Shown: one piece after another, positions 35,177 to 46,541 of the stretch
Numbering within the stretch: position 1 is the stretch's first letter
How the letters are laid out: each line of letters begins with the position of its first letter
NCBI GenBank assembly: GCA_037126765.1
Contig: JBBCBC010000002.1
Span: 49,666,889 to 49,730,888 of the forward strand
Reading direction: 5' to 3'
From: Stenogyne calaminthoides
Lineage: Eukaryota > Streptophyta > Magnoliopsida > Lamiales > Lamiaceae
Length of the DNA: 64,000 bases
Program-made: the position numbers and the translations under genes
The notes under the pieces: model-generated
What the model saw: only the letters and a program-made list of their open reading frames with translations
Database searches by the model: none
What the model was told of the DNA's origin: nothing

Positions 35177-35495
35177 AATTAAATCAAAATAGTCCCATAA
35201 TTTTGTTCCTTTATTGAAATAAAAACTTGTATTCAATTTGATCCAATTTAGTCTCAAATCACCGGAAGTCACTTAAAATTGCTCAAAACGACGTCGTTTT
35301 GCCCTCCCAATTTTGACCGGAATATGTAACACACGTGTCCAAAACGATGTTATTTTGGGCAATTTTGAGCAACCTCCAGCGATTTGGGACTAAATTGGAT
35401 CAAATTGAATACATGTGAGATTAAATTAGAAAAATTGATAATTATGAGATAATTTCAATAAAAATGCAAAATTATGAGACAATTTTGGTTTAAAA
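35177..35495. mobile_element. Foldback MITE (about 320 bp)
   Basis: The left arm has CAAAATAGTCCCATAATTTT, a TATTCAATTTGATCCAATTT segment and TAGTCTCAAATCACCGGAAG; the reverse complement of the right arm has CAAAATTGTCTCATAATTTT, the same TATTCAATTTGATCCAATTT segment and TAGTCCCAAATCGCTGGAGG. The centre contains ACGACGTCGT. Related in design, though not in sequence, to the elements at 5.8 and 33.1 kb. Confidence 0.6.
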
Positions 35496-35585
35496 CTCAA
35501 AATAGATATTTCTCTCTCTCTCTCTTTTTTTTTTTTTTTATAACTTTCACTTTCACTTTCACTTTTTATTCTTTTTTTTAGTAAC

Positions 35586-36310
35586 ACTCCTGTGAACCAA
35601 GTTCATACTATGAACTCTAATTCAATATGATCAATTTTAATATCAGTGTGTTTCGGTCTCTCGCGTCGCGCCATCACGCGCTCATTCCAGCCGTCGCGTC
35701 ACGTCATCTCGCGGTCATTCCACGCTCATATATATAGCAGTGATAGTTTTTCTGAGTAACAGTGATAGTTTTTCTAAATAATAGTGATAGTTTTTCTGAG
35801 TAACAGTGATAGTTTTTCTGAGTAACAATGATACTTTATGTGTAAAGTGAAACTTATTATAACATATAGTGACAGTGATAGTTTTTTTGAGTAACAGTGA
35901 TAGTTTTTTTAGTAACAGTGATAATTTTTATATATAACAGTGATAGTTTATGTGTAACCATAAAACTTATTATAGCATATCGTGACTGTGATAGTTTTTA
36001 TGAGTAATAGTGATAGTTTTTTTGAGTAATAGTGATGGTTTTTCTGAGTAACAGTGATAGCTATTAAACTATTATATAATGTTGTCGAAAACGTCGATCA
36101 TTGTGCACGACCTTCACAGCGGCGTGGGGAGGGAAGGGGATGAGTCGCGGCGGCGTGGTGTGGGGAGTGGAGGGGTCGCGGCGGCAACAGGGAGGGTGGC
36201 CGCGGCGGGTTTCTTGGTGAAGAGACGAGGGGTTGCGCTCCCATATATATATCTAACCCATTTATTGTGTATGAGTCAAATTTGACCCGAGTTCATAGCA
36301 TGAACCAGGT
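35586..36310. mobile_element. Composite inverted-end element with minisatellite and GC-rich core
   Basis: The inner left end GTTCATACTATGAACTC (about 35601) is repeated inverted as GAGTTCATAGCATGAAC on the right (about 36289), suggesting a terminal-inverted-repeat element of about 700 bp. The interior has CGCGTC-rich DNA (35660-35720), the 22-bp array and a GC-rich segment rich in GGCGGC (36115-36225). No target-site duplication was found, so this is an inference. Confidence 0.4.
35738..36062 (+). repeat. 22-bp minisatellite (CAGTGATAGTTTTTCTGAGT unit)
   Basis: The unit CAGTGATAGTTTTTCTGAGT plus AA repeats about a dozen times with variants (TTTTTTGAGTAA, TTTTTATGAGTAA). Two interruptions share GTGAAACTTATTATAACATA-like sequence, so a higher-order unit was also duplicated. 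Confidence 0.85.
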
Positions 36311-36456
36311 CTACCCAAGTTTTTGATTCTTTTTCTTTTATTTCTTTTAATATTATTGTCAATTTTTTATTTTAAAAGAATGTTATGTTTGATATTATTT
36401 ATATCAAAAGTTTATGGGCTTTTGAAATGGGAAGTTTTGGCGCAAGTTTTTTACCA

Positions 36457-36546
36457 TTTTTTTTTATCGGACAAATGGTAACTCGAACTCATGATTTCAC
36501 GGTATAGATAGTGGTGCTCTAACCACTTGAACTATCTCACTTCGTC
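36457..36546 (-). mobile_element. tRNA-derived SINE, 90 bp, with 10-bp TSD
   Basis: Minus-strand reading: GAAGTGAGATAGTTCAAGTG GTTAGAGC (box A-like TAGTTCAAGTGG), later CATGAGTTCGAGTTACC (box B-like), then TTGTCCGAT and an A tail. Flanked by TTTTTTACCA at 36447-36456 and 36547-36556. The sequence order matches the SINE at 63720-63809. Confidence 0.8.
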
Positions 36547-37098
36547 TTTTTTACCACTTTATTATTTTGGATGTATGTTATAATTTTTATTGGACTTTTA
36601 ATGCAAGATTTTTTGCAGGTTTGCCAACCCCTATGCCTCGTGGTGGCTTCAAACTTGCTGCTAGCAGTAGCCTTTGCGATTAATTAACGTAGGTAATTTA
36701 ATATATCACCAATATTTATTTGCTTCCAATGTGGCTTTAAATTAAGGGGAAGTACTTTAAAAAAAATAAAAATGATGAAGCATTTTATAGATCAAGAAAT
36801 CAAATATAAGTTATATAATTGTATATTAAGTATCTCAAATTATTAATTAATACCTCTCAATTATACTCTTCTCAATCGCACTATTCATAATCAAATTCCT
36901 ATCCACAGCTAGCTAAAGTTTAAAATACAATTAATACTTCTAGATAGTATTATTATATCACAAAGGCTGTGAAAAAAAATAAAATTGGCACCTATAAATA
37001 GATGGTCTTTTAGGACCTTCAAGCACACCACACGATTACATAGAACAACATATCTAATTTTGTTGAATCCAAAATTTGCTTTGTCTTTTTTTAGGGCG

Positions 37099-38155
37099 AT
37101 GGCTAATTCGAAGCTTGAAATAGATATTGTGATGAAAAGCAGTGCAGAAAAGGTGTGGAAAAATCTCAAGGACTTCGCAACAACTTTCCCCAAGGCCTTG
37201 CCTCAAACCTACGAAAAAATCGAAATAATTGAAGGCGATGGAAAATCTGTTGGATCTGTCCTTAAGGCTACTCTTAAACTAGGTCAGTACAATTACGATA
37301 TCATCATTTTTTTTATATAGCTCCTCGTTAGTAAATTACGCAGTCTGGTGAATTTTAACTATTTTTCTAGAGTTCAAATTTTGTATCAAAATAATTGTTA
37401 TTTTTGCATTATTCAAGATAACTAAATTATCAGATTCCCTCTCTATTATCTTTTTTTAATAATATTTACTATGAATATGTAAAATAAAATGGCAATAAGG
37501 TCGCATTTTGCATGGATTTACTGTTATTCACTGAACCAGGGGTAGTTAATTTTTTTTATTTTCATTTGAGGTCAAAATTAAATACACAATTAATGTGCGT
37601 GACACTATCAGTAAATCAGAAGATAACATGTAGTCATGACACTATACGTACGCTGAACATGCCCTTCGATATATGTGTAAATTGTAATGTTAAAAAATAA
37701 TCAAGCTAGGAATCATAATTAATTTGCAAACAACCAATTTCTTTCTTTCAAAATTTTAAAATTGTATTGTTGAAATTAGACAATTAAATAACCATTTGAG
37801 ATTACGTGTTCCGGACTAAAGATATAAATCCACATGATGGTGTATTTAATTAATTATAGTTGCAGATTCGAGGGATGCGGCTTCAAGAACTACAAAGGAG
37901 AGGATTGATTTAGTTGATGAAGAGAAGAAAACAATGAGTTACAGTTTTATAGAAGCGGACATGTTGAATCATTACAAGAATTTCAAGGCCACAGTTTGTG
38001 TGGTTGACGGTACAAAAGGTACTGATGGATCTGTGGTCAAATATTCAGCGGTGTTTGAAAAGGCAAATGAACAAATTCCAGATCCAATTCCCTACAAGGA
38101 TTTTGCTGTTAAGCTTTTCCACGATTTCGATGCTTATCTTATGGTCAACGCATAA
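37099..38155 (+). CDS. MLP-like protein (Bet v 1 / major latex protein family)
   Basis: Two exons: 37099-37282 and 37866-38155 (157 residues), or 37860-38155 if the alternative acceptor six bases upstream is used (159 residues). The Bet v 1 fold is marked by the N-terminal strand MANSKLEIDIVMKSSAEKVW, the glycine-rich loop IEGDGKSVGSV, KERIDLVDEEKKTMSYSFIE around the central strand, and the long C-terminal helix region YKDFAVKLFHDFDAYLM. MLPs are small cytosolic proteins with a hydrophobic cavity for lipid-like ligands and are linked to stress responses and long-distance transport of hydrophobic compounds. The intron position, soon after the loop strand, is the conserved single-intron site of the family. 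Confidence 0.9.
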
Positions 38156-38663
38156 GCCTAAACTAAAGTTGTAATAATCACATTGATATATAAAGGGAGT
38201 AATACTTTTCAGCTTCATAATAATACTTGATATTCCAAGTGTTGGTTAATATTGAATCAATGTATTAATAAAATGATTAAACCGAAGTTTGTTTTCTGTA
38301 ATTTTTCCTTTTTTAAGGAAAATTATTAATATTAATGAACTATATACCTCATGAATGTAATTTTCGTTTCTTGAGTCGAAGTTGAAATATTTCAAGTCAT
38401 GATTTTATATACATTAAATCAGGATTTGCGTTTTTTAAGAAAAATCATTATTAAATTTATAAAAAAAAAAAAAAAATCATTATTATACAAGCTTTTGAAA
38501 TTCCTTGGAGGGTCCTAAAAAACGAACTCTTCCAAATCTATATACACACACAACTCACTCACTCTCTCTCTCTCTCTCTCTTAATTTGGTGCAGCTGGTG
38601 ATCTGATCAAGACAATTACAAAATCATCATAATAAATTGATTATGATAAACAATTCTATAGAT
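38156..38663. other. Convergent spacer of MLP and WAT1 genes
   Basis: Both 3' untranslated regions and a (CT)n run near 38560-38580. No other feature was seen. Confidence 0.4.
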
Positions 38664-41600
38664 TCACACTTGTGTGTCTTGATCTTGCAAAAGTGGTACT
38701 TTTTTATCATCCATGGAGTCACTATAATCTAACTTTTGCACATGATCTTCGTCTTTAATCTGTCCCCATAGCACCGTGTAGTACCCCACTCCACAGATGA
38801 ATGCTCCCATCATGCTATATATACATATTTATTCCAATTAATTCAATATATATAATTAAACCACATAGAAAGAAGAAAAAATGAAAAACTAATATCATGC
38901 ATATATATTTGTGGAATTAAATCAAACATGTACGAAACTAAATCGCAATATATCATATACACGATGCAAATCAAACATGTACGAAATTAAATCGCAATAT
39001 ATCATATTTACATGGGTTAATTGCATTTTCAGTCCGTATAATTTTTGCCTCCATAAATGGTCCTTTTGTTAACAATTTAGGTCTCACAAGAATGTTCTGA
39101 TCAAAATTAACGGATGCTAATGCATGAAATCCACACGCTGTTAGATATTCTACTAATTTATTTATTTTTTTAATTAATTTTGGTCCCACTGGAATTTCGG
39201 AATTTTAGTCAGCTGGCTGTTTCTATCAAATAGTTAACGGTTGAGATCAGAATTGCAAAAAAAAATCCATTTTCGAACATAAGTACCAAAAGTGTTAATT
39301 TGCAAAAACTCGTATTGGATTAGTATTGCAATTTACCAGATATTGGTATTTAAACTAAAAAATGGAATAACATACATACCTTCCATAATGAAAAGTATCA
39401 CCAAAGAGCAAGCAACCAAAGGTACTTGCATAGGGAATTCCAAAAGGCTTGAATGCAGGAACAAAATTAGGTCCCTTCAATCTTGTGCACCAAATTAACA
39501 CATTGCTGCGGATCACACTACTGAAAATTGCCTGTACATGACACATATATAATTTGATTTATTTAATTATTAATATCTAAATATTTTAAAAATTATACAA
39601 TAATCTAAAATCGAAATTTAACAATTTTACGTACCGTGAGAATGATGAGCAAGAGTTCAAAATTGAGCTCCAATCTCCATGCACTAAGATCTCTTTCAAA
39701 GAATAGCACAGCAACTATAACTGACTGAATGGTCCCAAATAAGCTATATAAAGAGACTATTCTCATAACTTGTGGGCACATTTTCACAGTTCCCACCTGA
39801 CCCGGGAAATTAATTTTTTTTTTAATTAATAATATTAATAAGTGGAACTAATAATTAATTAACAAAATAAAATATTGTGACATGCAAATAACTTAAATAT
39901 ACCTGGACAACGTTCCAGATGGCTAGTGTGAATGAAGAAGCTGCAAATAAAAGGCAGCCAAGAACCCAATTTTCATGTGGGGAGGAGAATACCAAAAGTC
40001 GTGGCGGTGCCGCCACGACTGCCGCCGCCGGAAAAGCCCGCAGGGAGGGAGAAGAGTGGTTTCTGATGGCAGGGCCTTTGTAGAGAGTGAGTGAAATTGC
40101 ACCTGATAGAGATATCAACGTGCCTAATACTCTTGCTACGCTGCCTGAACTTTTCCAGTCAAATTTTGTTGTCCTGAAATTATATGTAACAAATTAGTTT
40201 TTTTAGAAGAATTTATTGTTGATTGTTCTATTTAATTTTGAATGTTTTTGTCGGTTGTGTGCGAATATGCATGAATGAACTGATAAGAAACTTTACTAGT
40301 TAATTAATTGAAATGAATAATCTCTCAATCATATTTTTTTCCCCAATATCTACGTATTGAAAATTTGAAAGGAGTTAAACTTTTGTGACAAGAGTAAGTA
40401 TATATTTAAATATGATTTATATATATACAGAAAAAATATTCCTCTATAAATTGGTCAAAGTAATTAATCGATCATATAGATATTGTATAGTTCTCATATG
40501 TCATAATAATAAACCACATGACTAAAACCATCTGAGAAATTTATTTTGTCGAATATTTTCACAACATCTAATCTAATAGAGTTAAAAATGTCAAACAGCC
40601 GTCCTATATAAAGGAAAAAAAGTACTTGTTTTCCTAGAAAGGATTAATCATTATTAAATATATAAAATTTAAATACCATGGAAACATATGTTATGTTTTC
40701 TCTGTTTTTTTAATATATTCTATTTTATATTTCACTATTTAAATGTATAATATATAAGTGTATAGCATAACAGCCTATTGTTGTATTTATATATATATAC
40801 TTATATACAAATACAAATTGTAGAATATATATATAATGAAACATGACATGAAATTGATAATCCAGATTTGCAGCTATATATAGACGTCATGAAAAATCAT
40901 ATATCACATAATGATGTCAAAAAATACTAATTAGAAAACTATATATATTCATTAATTTTACTGAAAACCAAATAATGACAAGCGAAATTGATAATCCAGA
41001 TTTTATTTATTTAATAAAAATCAGATACCCCTTAAGATACCACCAACACTGTGTCGCCTGCACACATTTGGGAATCATAATTGATTCTAATCTTGTGGCT
41101 CCTAGATATTAATTTATACTCTAATAAACAAAATTAATTAAAAATAGCTAGTATTTTTTTTTTATATATTCAATACAAATTCAAATATGACCTTGATGTA
41201 AAATTTATTGGATGGAAGACTAAGGTGTATTCAACTGAATTTTAATGCAAATATAAGTATAGTAATTTAAAATAAAATAGGAAGACTCAATTCTAACTCT
41301 TCTGTAAATTTGTAAATTTATATCGTGCAAATCACATTAGTAAATTAAAAATATGTGAGGCAGCTCATTTCAAAAAGATTTATTTAATGTATTCAATTAT
41401 TTTTTTTTTTTGATTTATTAATACATTCCATTTTATAGAGAAAATATATTTAATATATACTGGATCTAAAATATTATGGTTAGTTAGATATTTTTTATTA
41501 TTATGAAATACAAAGTGGAACACCAATTATAAAACAGGTGATTACATTTCCAAATTACACATAAGTGTTCGTGTATAAATTAATAAATGAAAGTGTATAA

Positions 41601-42590
41601 AATTAAATAGTGTTTTTACTGATACTCCTGTAAAAAATACAAGGATCCAGTAAAAAATATAGAGACGCTGTATTATTAATATACAGGTATTGTGTATTAA
41701 CGGTGTGAAAATAAGAGATAATTAAAATAAAGCATCAAATCATCCCCTCTTTTATTAGCTACTAAAGCTGACGTAACCTCAACCAATATTTTCTTCAACT
41801 TGTGCTTTCCCATTCTTATGGATCAGATTTTACCAAAAAAAGCAGCCGATTTCATCAACCGAAAATTGTATTTCATTTTTCTATTAATCTTACACACTCT
41901 TTGTATATTAATGATGTCATTATGAGATAATTAAAATTACACTAAAAACATAAAAATTAATTTATGAATGCATGAGAAATACTATATACCTGAGGACTAA
42001 TCCAAGAATGAAAGATAAAGCAGGAATCTGATTGGCCATTCCACATGCAACAATTGGGGAACTATAACTTAGCCCAACAAATGCAAGGTTCTGAGCCATG
42101 GTTATCCTGCAACAAAAATTATTAATTTGCAACCTTTTATTTAAATACTACTCCTAAAAAATTAATAAAATATTTTTTGAAATTAATTTCGAGGAAACCA
42201 ACCCTATCAAACCAAGCAAGAACACTCGCACAAGAAAAGGGAAGGTCAAGATTGGTGCTTCTGATCTGAAAAAAATAAATCAATATAAATACAACAATAT
42301 TAATATTTTTCTAATTGAACTATATACATACACCTAGTAAATTAATTACATATATAAATATAAATATATACGTACCTATCTTTAGAGAAGGAATAAGGAA
42401 GTAGAATGAGTGATCCAAGAGCATTTGTATAAACAACAAATACAAAAGGGCTCATGCCTCTAGCCATGGCGGTGCTAGCCATTATAGTCAATGCAATAAT
42501 GGCACCCTCCATCAACATCATGGCGGCGCACGGCAACTCCTCCGCCATCGCCGCCACCGTGCCCACACTCATCTCTCTATCTTCTCTCAT
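38664..42590 (-). CDS. WAT1-related (EamA/DMT) transporter, copy A
   Basis: Seven exons (42590-42376, 42265-42203, 42106-41990, 40173-39903, 39796-39635, 39531-39380, 38814-38664) keep phase and encode 376 residues. Two EamA repeats, about ten membrane helices: SPFVFVVYTNALGSLILLPY (first repeat), MAQNLAFVGLSYSSPIVACG, then GSVARVLGTLISLSGAISLT, VMRIVSLYSLFGTIQSVIVA, PFGIPYASTFGCLLFGDTFHYGR and FICGVGYYTVLWGQIKDED. The family includes the vacuolar auxin exporter WAT1 and amino-acid and metabolite exporters; the substrate here is unknown. Two further in-frame ATGs lie 18 and 42 bases or so downstream, so the start is uncertain. A 95-bp tandem duplication lies 122 bases upstream. The exon pattern equals that of copy B. 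Confidence 0.88.
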
Positions 42591-42711
42591 CTTTCTCTCT
42601 CTTGCTTTCTTTTTCTATCTTGTCTCCCCATCTTCAATTTCTTGATTGTATATATAAGTGTGTGTATATATATATATATATTTAATTAAATTGATGAAAA
42701 CTTGGTATGTA

Positions 42712-42894
42712 TTTTCAAATATATAGGAGGAGAGAGAAGAAAATGGAGGTTAACCTTTCATGCAAGTGAAGGTGCTATAAAGGTGAACGAGCAACTAGAA
42801 AAAGTTTTTTCAAATATATAGGAGGAGAGAGAAGAAAATGGAGGTTAACCTTTCATGCAAGTGAAGGTGCTATAAAGGTGAACGAGCAACTAGA
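42712..42894 (+). repeat. 95-bp tandem duplication in the WAT1 copy A upstream region
   Basis: Both copies start TTTTCAAATATATAGGAGGA (42712 and 42807) and run without visible difference through GTTAACCTTTCATGCAAGTG and GGTGCTATAAAGGTGAACGA to GCAACTAGA. Copies look identical, so the event is recent. Confidence 0.92.
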
Positions 42895-43003
42895 GTGTTG
42901 TCCCATGCATACCCAAAAAAGACCTTATATAAATTAAATTGTTAATACTTTTTTTTTTTTTACAAATAATATAGATATGTTGCAACAGGTTTAAATTAAA
43001 TAT

Positions 43004-43153
43004 CACTACTAAAAAATTGATCTATAATGGCAAAAAATTATGTCGCTTTTTTTTTTAGCTAACTAAAAGTCTTTAATGACAGAAAATAAAATCGTTTTCT
43101 AGTTATAAAAACAATGGTGACATAAATATTGTCATTAAAGATCAATTTTTTTT
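43004..43153. mobile_element. Short CACTA-type MITE
   Basis: The left end is CACTACTAAAAAATTGATCT followed by ATAATGGCA; the reverse complement of the right part reads AAAAAATTGATCTTTAATGACA. CACTA ends with inverted subterminal sequence indicate an En/Spm-derived short element; the right terminal CACTA itself is degenerate. Confidence 0.45.
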
Positions 43154-44939
43154 ATATATTTTCACTATATATTTTCACTATCTACTTATCAATAATTTAT
43201 ATGCAGTGAACTTGTTAAATTTATAATATAAATATATAGCATTAATTTTTTTATTTTTTTTTCAAATAACCATCCATAGAACTCATACACGTATGCGACA
43301 GATCACCCTCCAGCTTGATTATTTGGTGAATATTTTGATTTTTTTAAAATTTTACATAAATTTACTCATTGTATGGATATATAGTGAGGTGACAGAAAAT
43401 ATGATGAATTTAATTCTACAGTGAGAGCCTATCATTGTTTCCTTATCGATATATATTATTTTGGAAAATCTTGTGCACATGTTCCTCAATCATTTGTCCC
43501 TTGTGGATTAAAATGTAATTTTTCTTACCTAAATTAGCCTGGTGAAATAGTGACGTTACAAATGTCTGATATTCCTTTCGTGGCTGATATCAATTAAGGG
43601 CCTACCAAGATTCATATTTAAATCCTGAGAGAAGAATCTGGTAAAATAGTAAAGTTAATTAGAAATGGCTGATACTTCTTTCGGGGTTGATATCAATTAA
43701 GGACCTACCAATGTTCATAATTAATTTATGAGGGCCCCTCTAATTATGTTTATGTGTCAAAAATCTTGCAATTTGTCCATATTTTCGTCACTAATAAATT
43801 AAGTTATCGTGAATTTTATTCAGTCCATTGATTGGTAATTTGATGCAAGCTAAGGTTGGTAAGTACTAGTTTATTGCAACTAAATAAACTGTGATTAACA
43901 CTAATTATCTTTTAGTTTTTTTTTTTTTTTGGATCAGCAGATTTGGTTCCTTCGAAAGAACAATTCGTGCGTCATAGCGGCTATCACGTCTTTGGTGACA
44001 ACCCAGTGTTTCTGAGTACGTGTATTTTTGGTTGAATTCAAGGTTATCTGATCAACAAAATGGGAAAATTATTTATTTTGTATAATTTGTGTTTACTTAA
44101 TTAGAATGAGAATTATTATATTTATATTAAATTTGGTCAGCTTATCTTCAGCTTATAACTGATCTGGATCCTAGCTAGAAACTTATTTCAATGTAACTGA
44201 TCTGTGATGTCATCAATTATTATTTATAAATTTCATATTGAAAATACTAGTATTATTTTCGTGGACTGGTATTGGAAGGAAATAAAAATCACCCCAATAG
44301 ACGTCAAAATACATTTACATATTTTACATATTAATTCACAAGAAAATTCAGAGAGATCAGAGAGAAAATATCATACATGCAGGCCAAGCACATAAGTCGA
44401 ACCAATTCTATGCATGCACATAAATTTATTTCATGATTAGTCGTGTTTCATTTGATTTACAAATCAGGCATATAGTAATATCAACATGCACTAATTAAAT
44501 AGATCGGGAAATTTAAAAAATAGAGATTCCCAGTCCAAAAATCAAATTCTTTGATATCTCTCACCGACATTCACCACAGTTTACTGCACAACAATTCTGT
44601 TCCAAACAACTAAGTACAAGTTCACTAAAATCCCTGTCTACTGATCTTGCCAATTTTTTTTTTTTTTTTAAGTAAAAAAAATAGGCAAACAACTGTATCC
44701 TTGAAGGGTCTTTCAAAAAAAAAAAAACTATATCCTTTAAGGGGATTAAAGCTTCCTTTCACCGAAAAAAGATTTTACAATATACGACATTTTATATCAG
44801 GTACCATTACATTACATAATGTAACAACAAACTATAAGTGTAAATTCTATGAACAGGGAGAAGAATACTGTTACTGCCTTGTAATTAGATTCTTGGGCAT
44901 TAACAAGAAGATAAAATGTGATATGTTCAAATTATAAGG

Positions 44940-44999
44940 TTATGCTTCCCATGTTTGAACAATCTCTCCAATGCTGGTCAAACTTCTGACTTCTTCCAC
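44940..44999 (-). other. Coding-like 20-codon island after an acceptor site
   Basis: Minus strand GATTCAG|GTGGAAG at 45000/44999 opens a phase-0 frame VEEVRSLTSIGEIVQTWEA ended by TAA at 44940. It looks like a terminal exon, but no partner exon with matching phase was found upstream. It may be a remnant of a lost gene. Confidence 0.25.
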
Positions 45000-46541
45000 C
45001 TGAATCCACGACTCGTGAGTGAGTAATCAGCAAAAATAAGATTCAATGTATATTATTTATGAAACGTAGTACTTGCATGAGCGTGAACATTTACGTCACA
45101 TGGAGAGAGAGAGTTTGACATGGTATATGAGAGAAGATATAGTTGAGATGAGACATGAATATTTCATTTATGTGAAAGGATAGAGAAGATAGTGTCAAAT
45201 GTGTCTCCTCCTGCACAGATACGTCGGGCAATCCTATCAAGAGTCAAGACCAGGATATGAAGTGGTGACCCTTTGCAAGAAGGGGCAGAAACAAATGGGG
45301 TGCTAGACTATAATATTCCAGGTACGTATAATTTGATTATCCATGTATTCATACTATGTCAACGATAGATGAAACTAGATTTTATATGTTATGATTATCC
45401 GTGTATTCATACTATGTCAACTATAGATGAAACCAGATTTTATATGTTATGTGAATCACTAGAACTCATATAATCCATAGAAGAAAAGTCCATATAATCA
45501 TAGGATTTTCTTAAGTTCTTAAATTTCTCTGGTTTAACAAACACATCTCTGTGATGATGTTTATAGAACAGAAGTTGACTTACATGATGCCTTATTTGGA
45601 GATGTTTTTTAGTTCAGATATCCTTTCCTTCCATTTGATCTATAAATGAATTTCTTGTATATTTCTTATCATGTAGTGAAATTTTGTTGAATTTTTTTAA
45701 ATATAGAAGCTGATAAAAAAGGTGTAATAGCTATAGTAATAACAATAGCAGCAAGGATAAACAACAAAGGAGCTTTATGTAATGTAGAAGACAATTAAAA
45801 CTAGGTGAAATACTATGTCTCCCTTGGGCAAGCATATCTTAGAAAGTCTATAACAATGTACAAATATTTATGCAACTATTTTGGTGGTTTCAGGGAATTT
45901 ATCATCATTTACAGGTCCTAAACTTACTAGGCAATTACATTTTAGTTTTTCAGTTTAATTTCCAAAATTTAAAATAATGGTTCCAACCCTGTTCAAAGTC
46001 GCAAGGGTCAACATTCAACTCAGAGCATCTAAGCACGCATATAGCTGTAGTTGGTTAATTCTTGCCAGAAATTTAAAATGGAATCTTATGGCAGAATAGT
46101 AAGGTAACACGTCAACCATGTGAGAAACTTTAGAATCTAGAAAACAAGCTACCATTTTCATTTTGGAGTGCCATGTTATCTACAGCCAATTATAGTTTTA
46201 TATACTTGTTTCATCAAATATCAATTTGTCTAAAAGCTCTATTACAAAGCCTGCAACTGGTGCAATTTGATTTTCAATTATTCATTTGCCAAAAAACACC
46301 ATGGAATTTGCTATGTTAATCTATGATTTATGTAACATATGCTCTGCTTGGTCAAGATGAAAAAACTTATCTAAAGTAACTATCTATTCCTTGGGCATGC
46401 TTAATAAAACTTTATTGCAAAAGGATGCCATTGTGTAAAAATGTCCTTGTTTTTTATTCGGAAACTTCCATCTAAAAAGTAAAGCAAACCTCTTTCCATT
46501 GGAAAGTGCCACGTAATGCTCTGTCTTTTGCTGCCAAACTT
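45000..46541. other. Spacer between the two WAT1 genes
   Basis: A minus-strand frame at about 45312-45162 (STPFVSAPSCKGSPLHILVL...DRIARRICAGGD) looks compositionally coding but belongs to no family I recognise. A 58-bp direct duplication lies at 45335-45450. The rest is AT-rich; the right end is the 3' region of WAT1 copy B. Confidence 0.35.
45335..45450 (+). repeat. 58-bp tandem duplication
   Basis: GATTATCCATGTATTCATAC at 45335 is repeated as GATTATCCGTGTATTCATAC at 45393; both run to AGATTTTATATGTTAT with a few substitutions. Confidence 0.85.

Larger units (their letters stand above)
34007..37098. other. Repeat-rich spacer between TBL and MLP genes
   Basis: No gene is supported in these 3.1 kb. 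It holds a GTCTCAT repeat (34430-34562), a foldback element (35177-35495), a composite block with a 22-bp minisatellite (35586-36310) and a SINE (36457-36546). The MLP promoter and leader occupy the right end. Confidence 0.5.
42591..44939. other. Spacer upstream of WAT1 copy A
   Basis: No supported gene. It contains the 95-bp duplication (42712-42894), a CACTA-type short element (43004-43153) and a diverged 103-bp direct duplication at about 43540-43740 sharing GATATCAATTAAG and CCTACCAA. Confidence 0.4.

Noticed and set aside
35738..36062. CRISPR-like regular repeat array
   Set aside because: Units are directly tandem without unique spacers; it is a minisatellite in a plant genome.
36079..36285. 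Glycine/arginine-rich 68-codon open frame
   Set aside because: It lies in a GC-rich part of a repeat element, is low complexity and has no domain.
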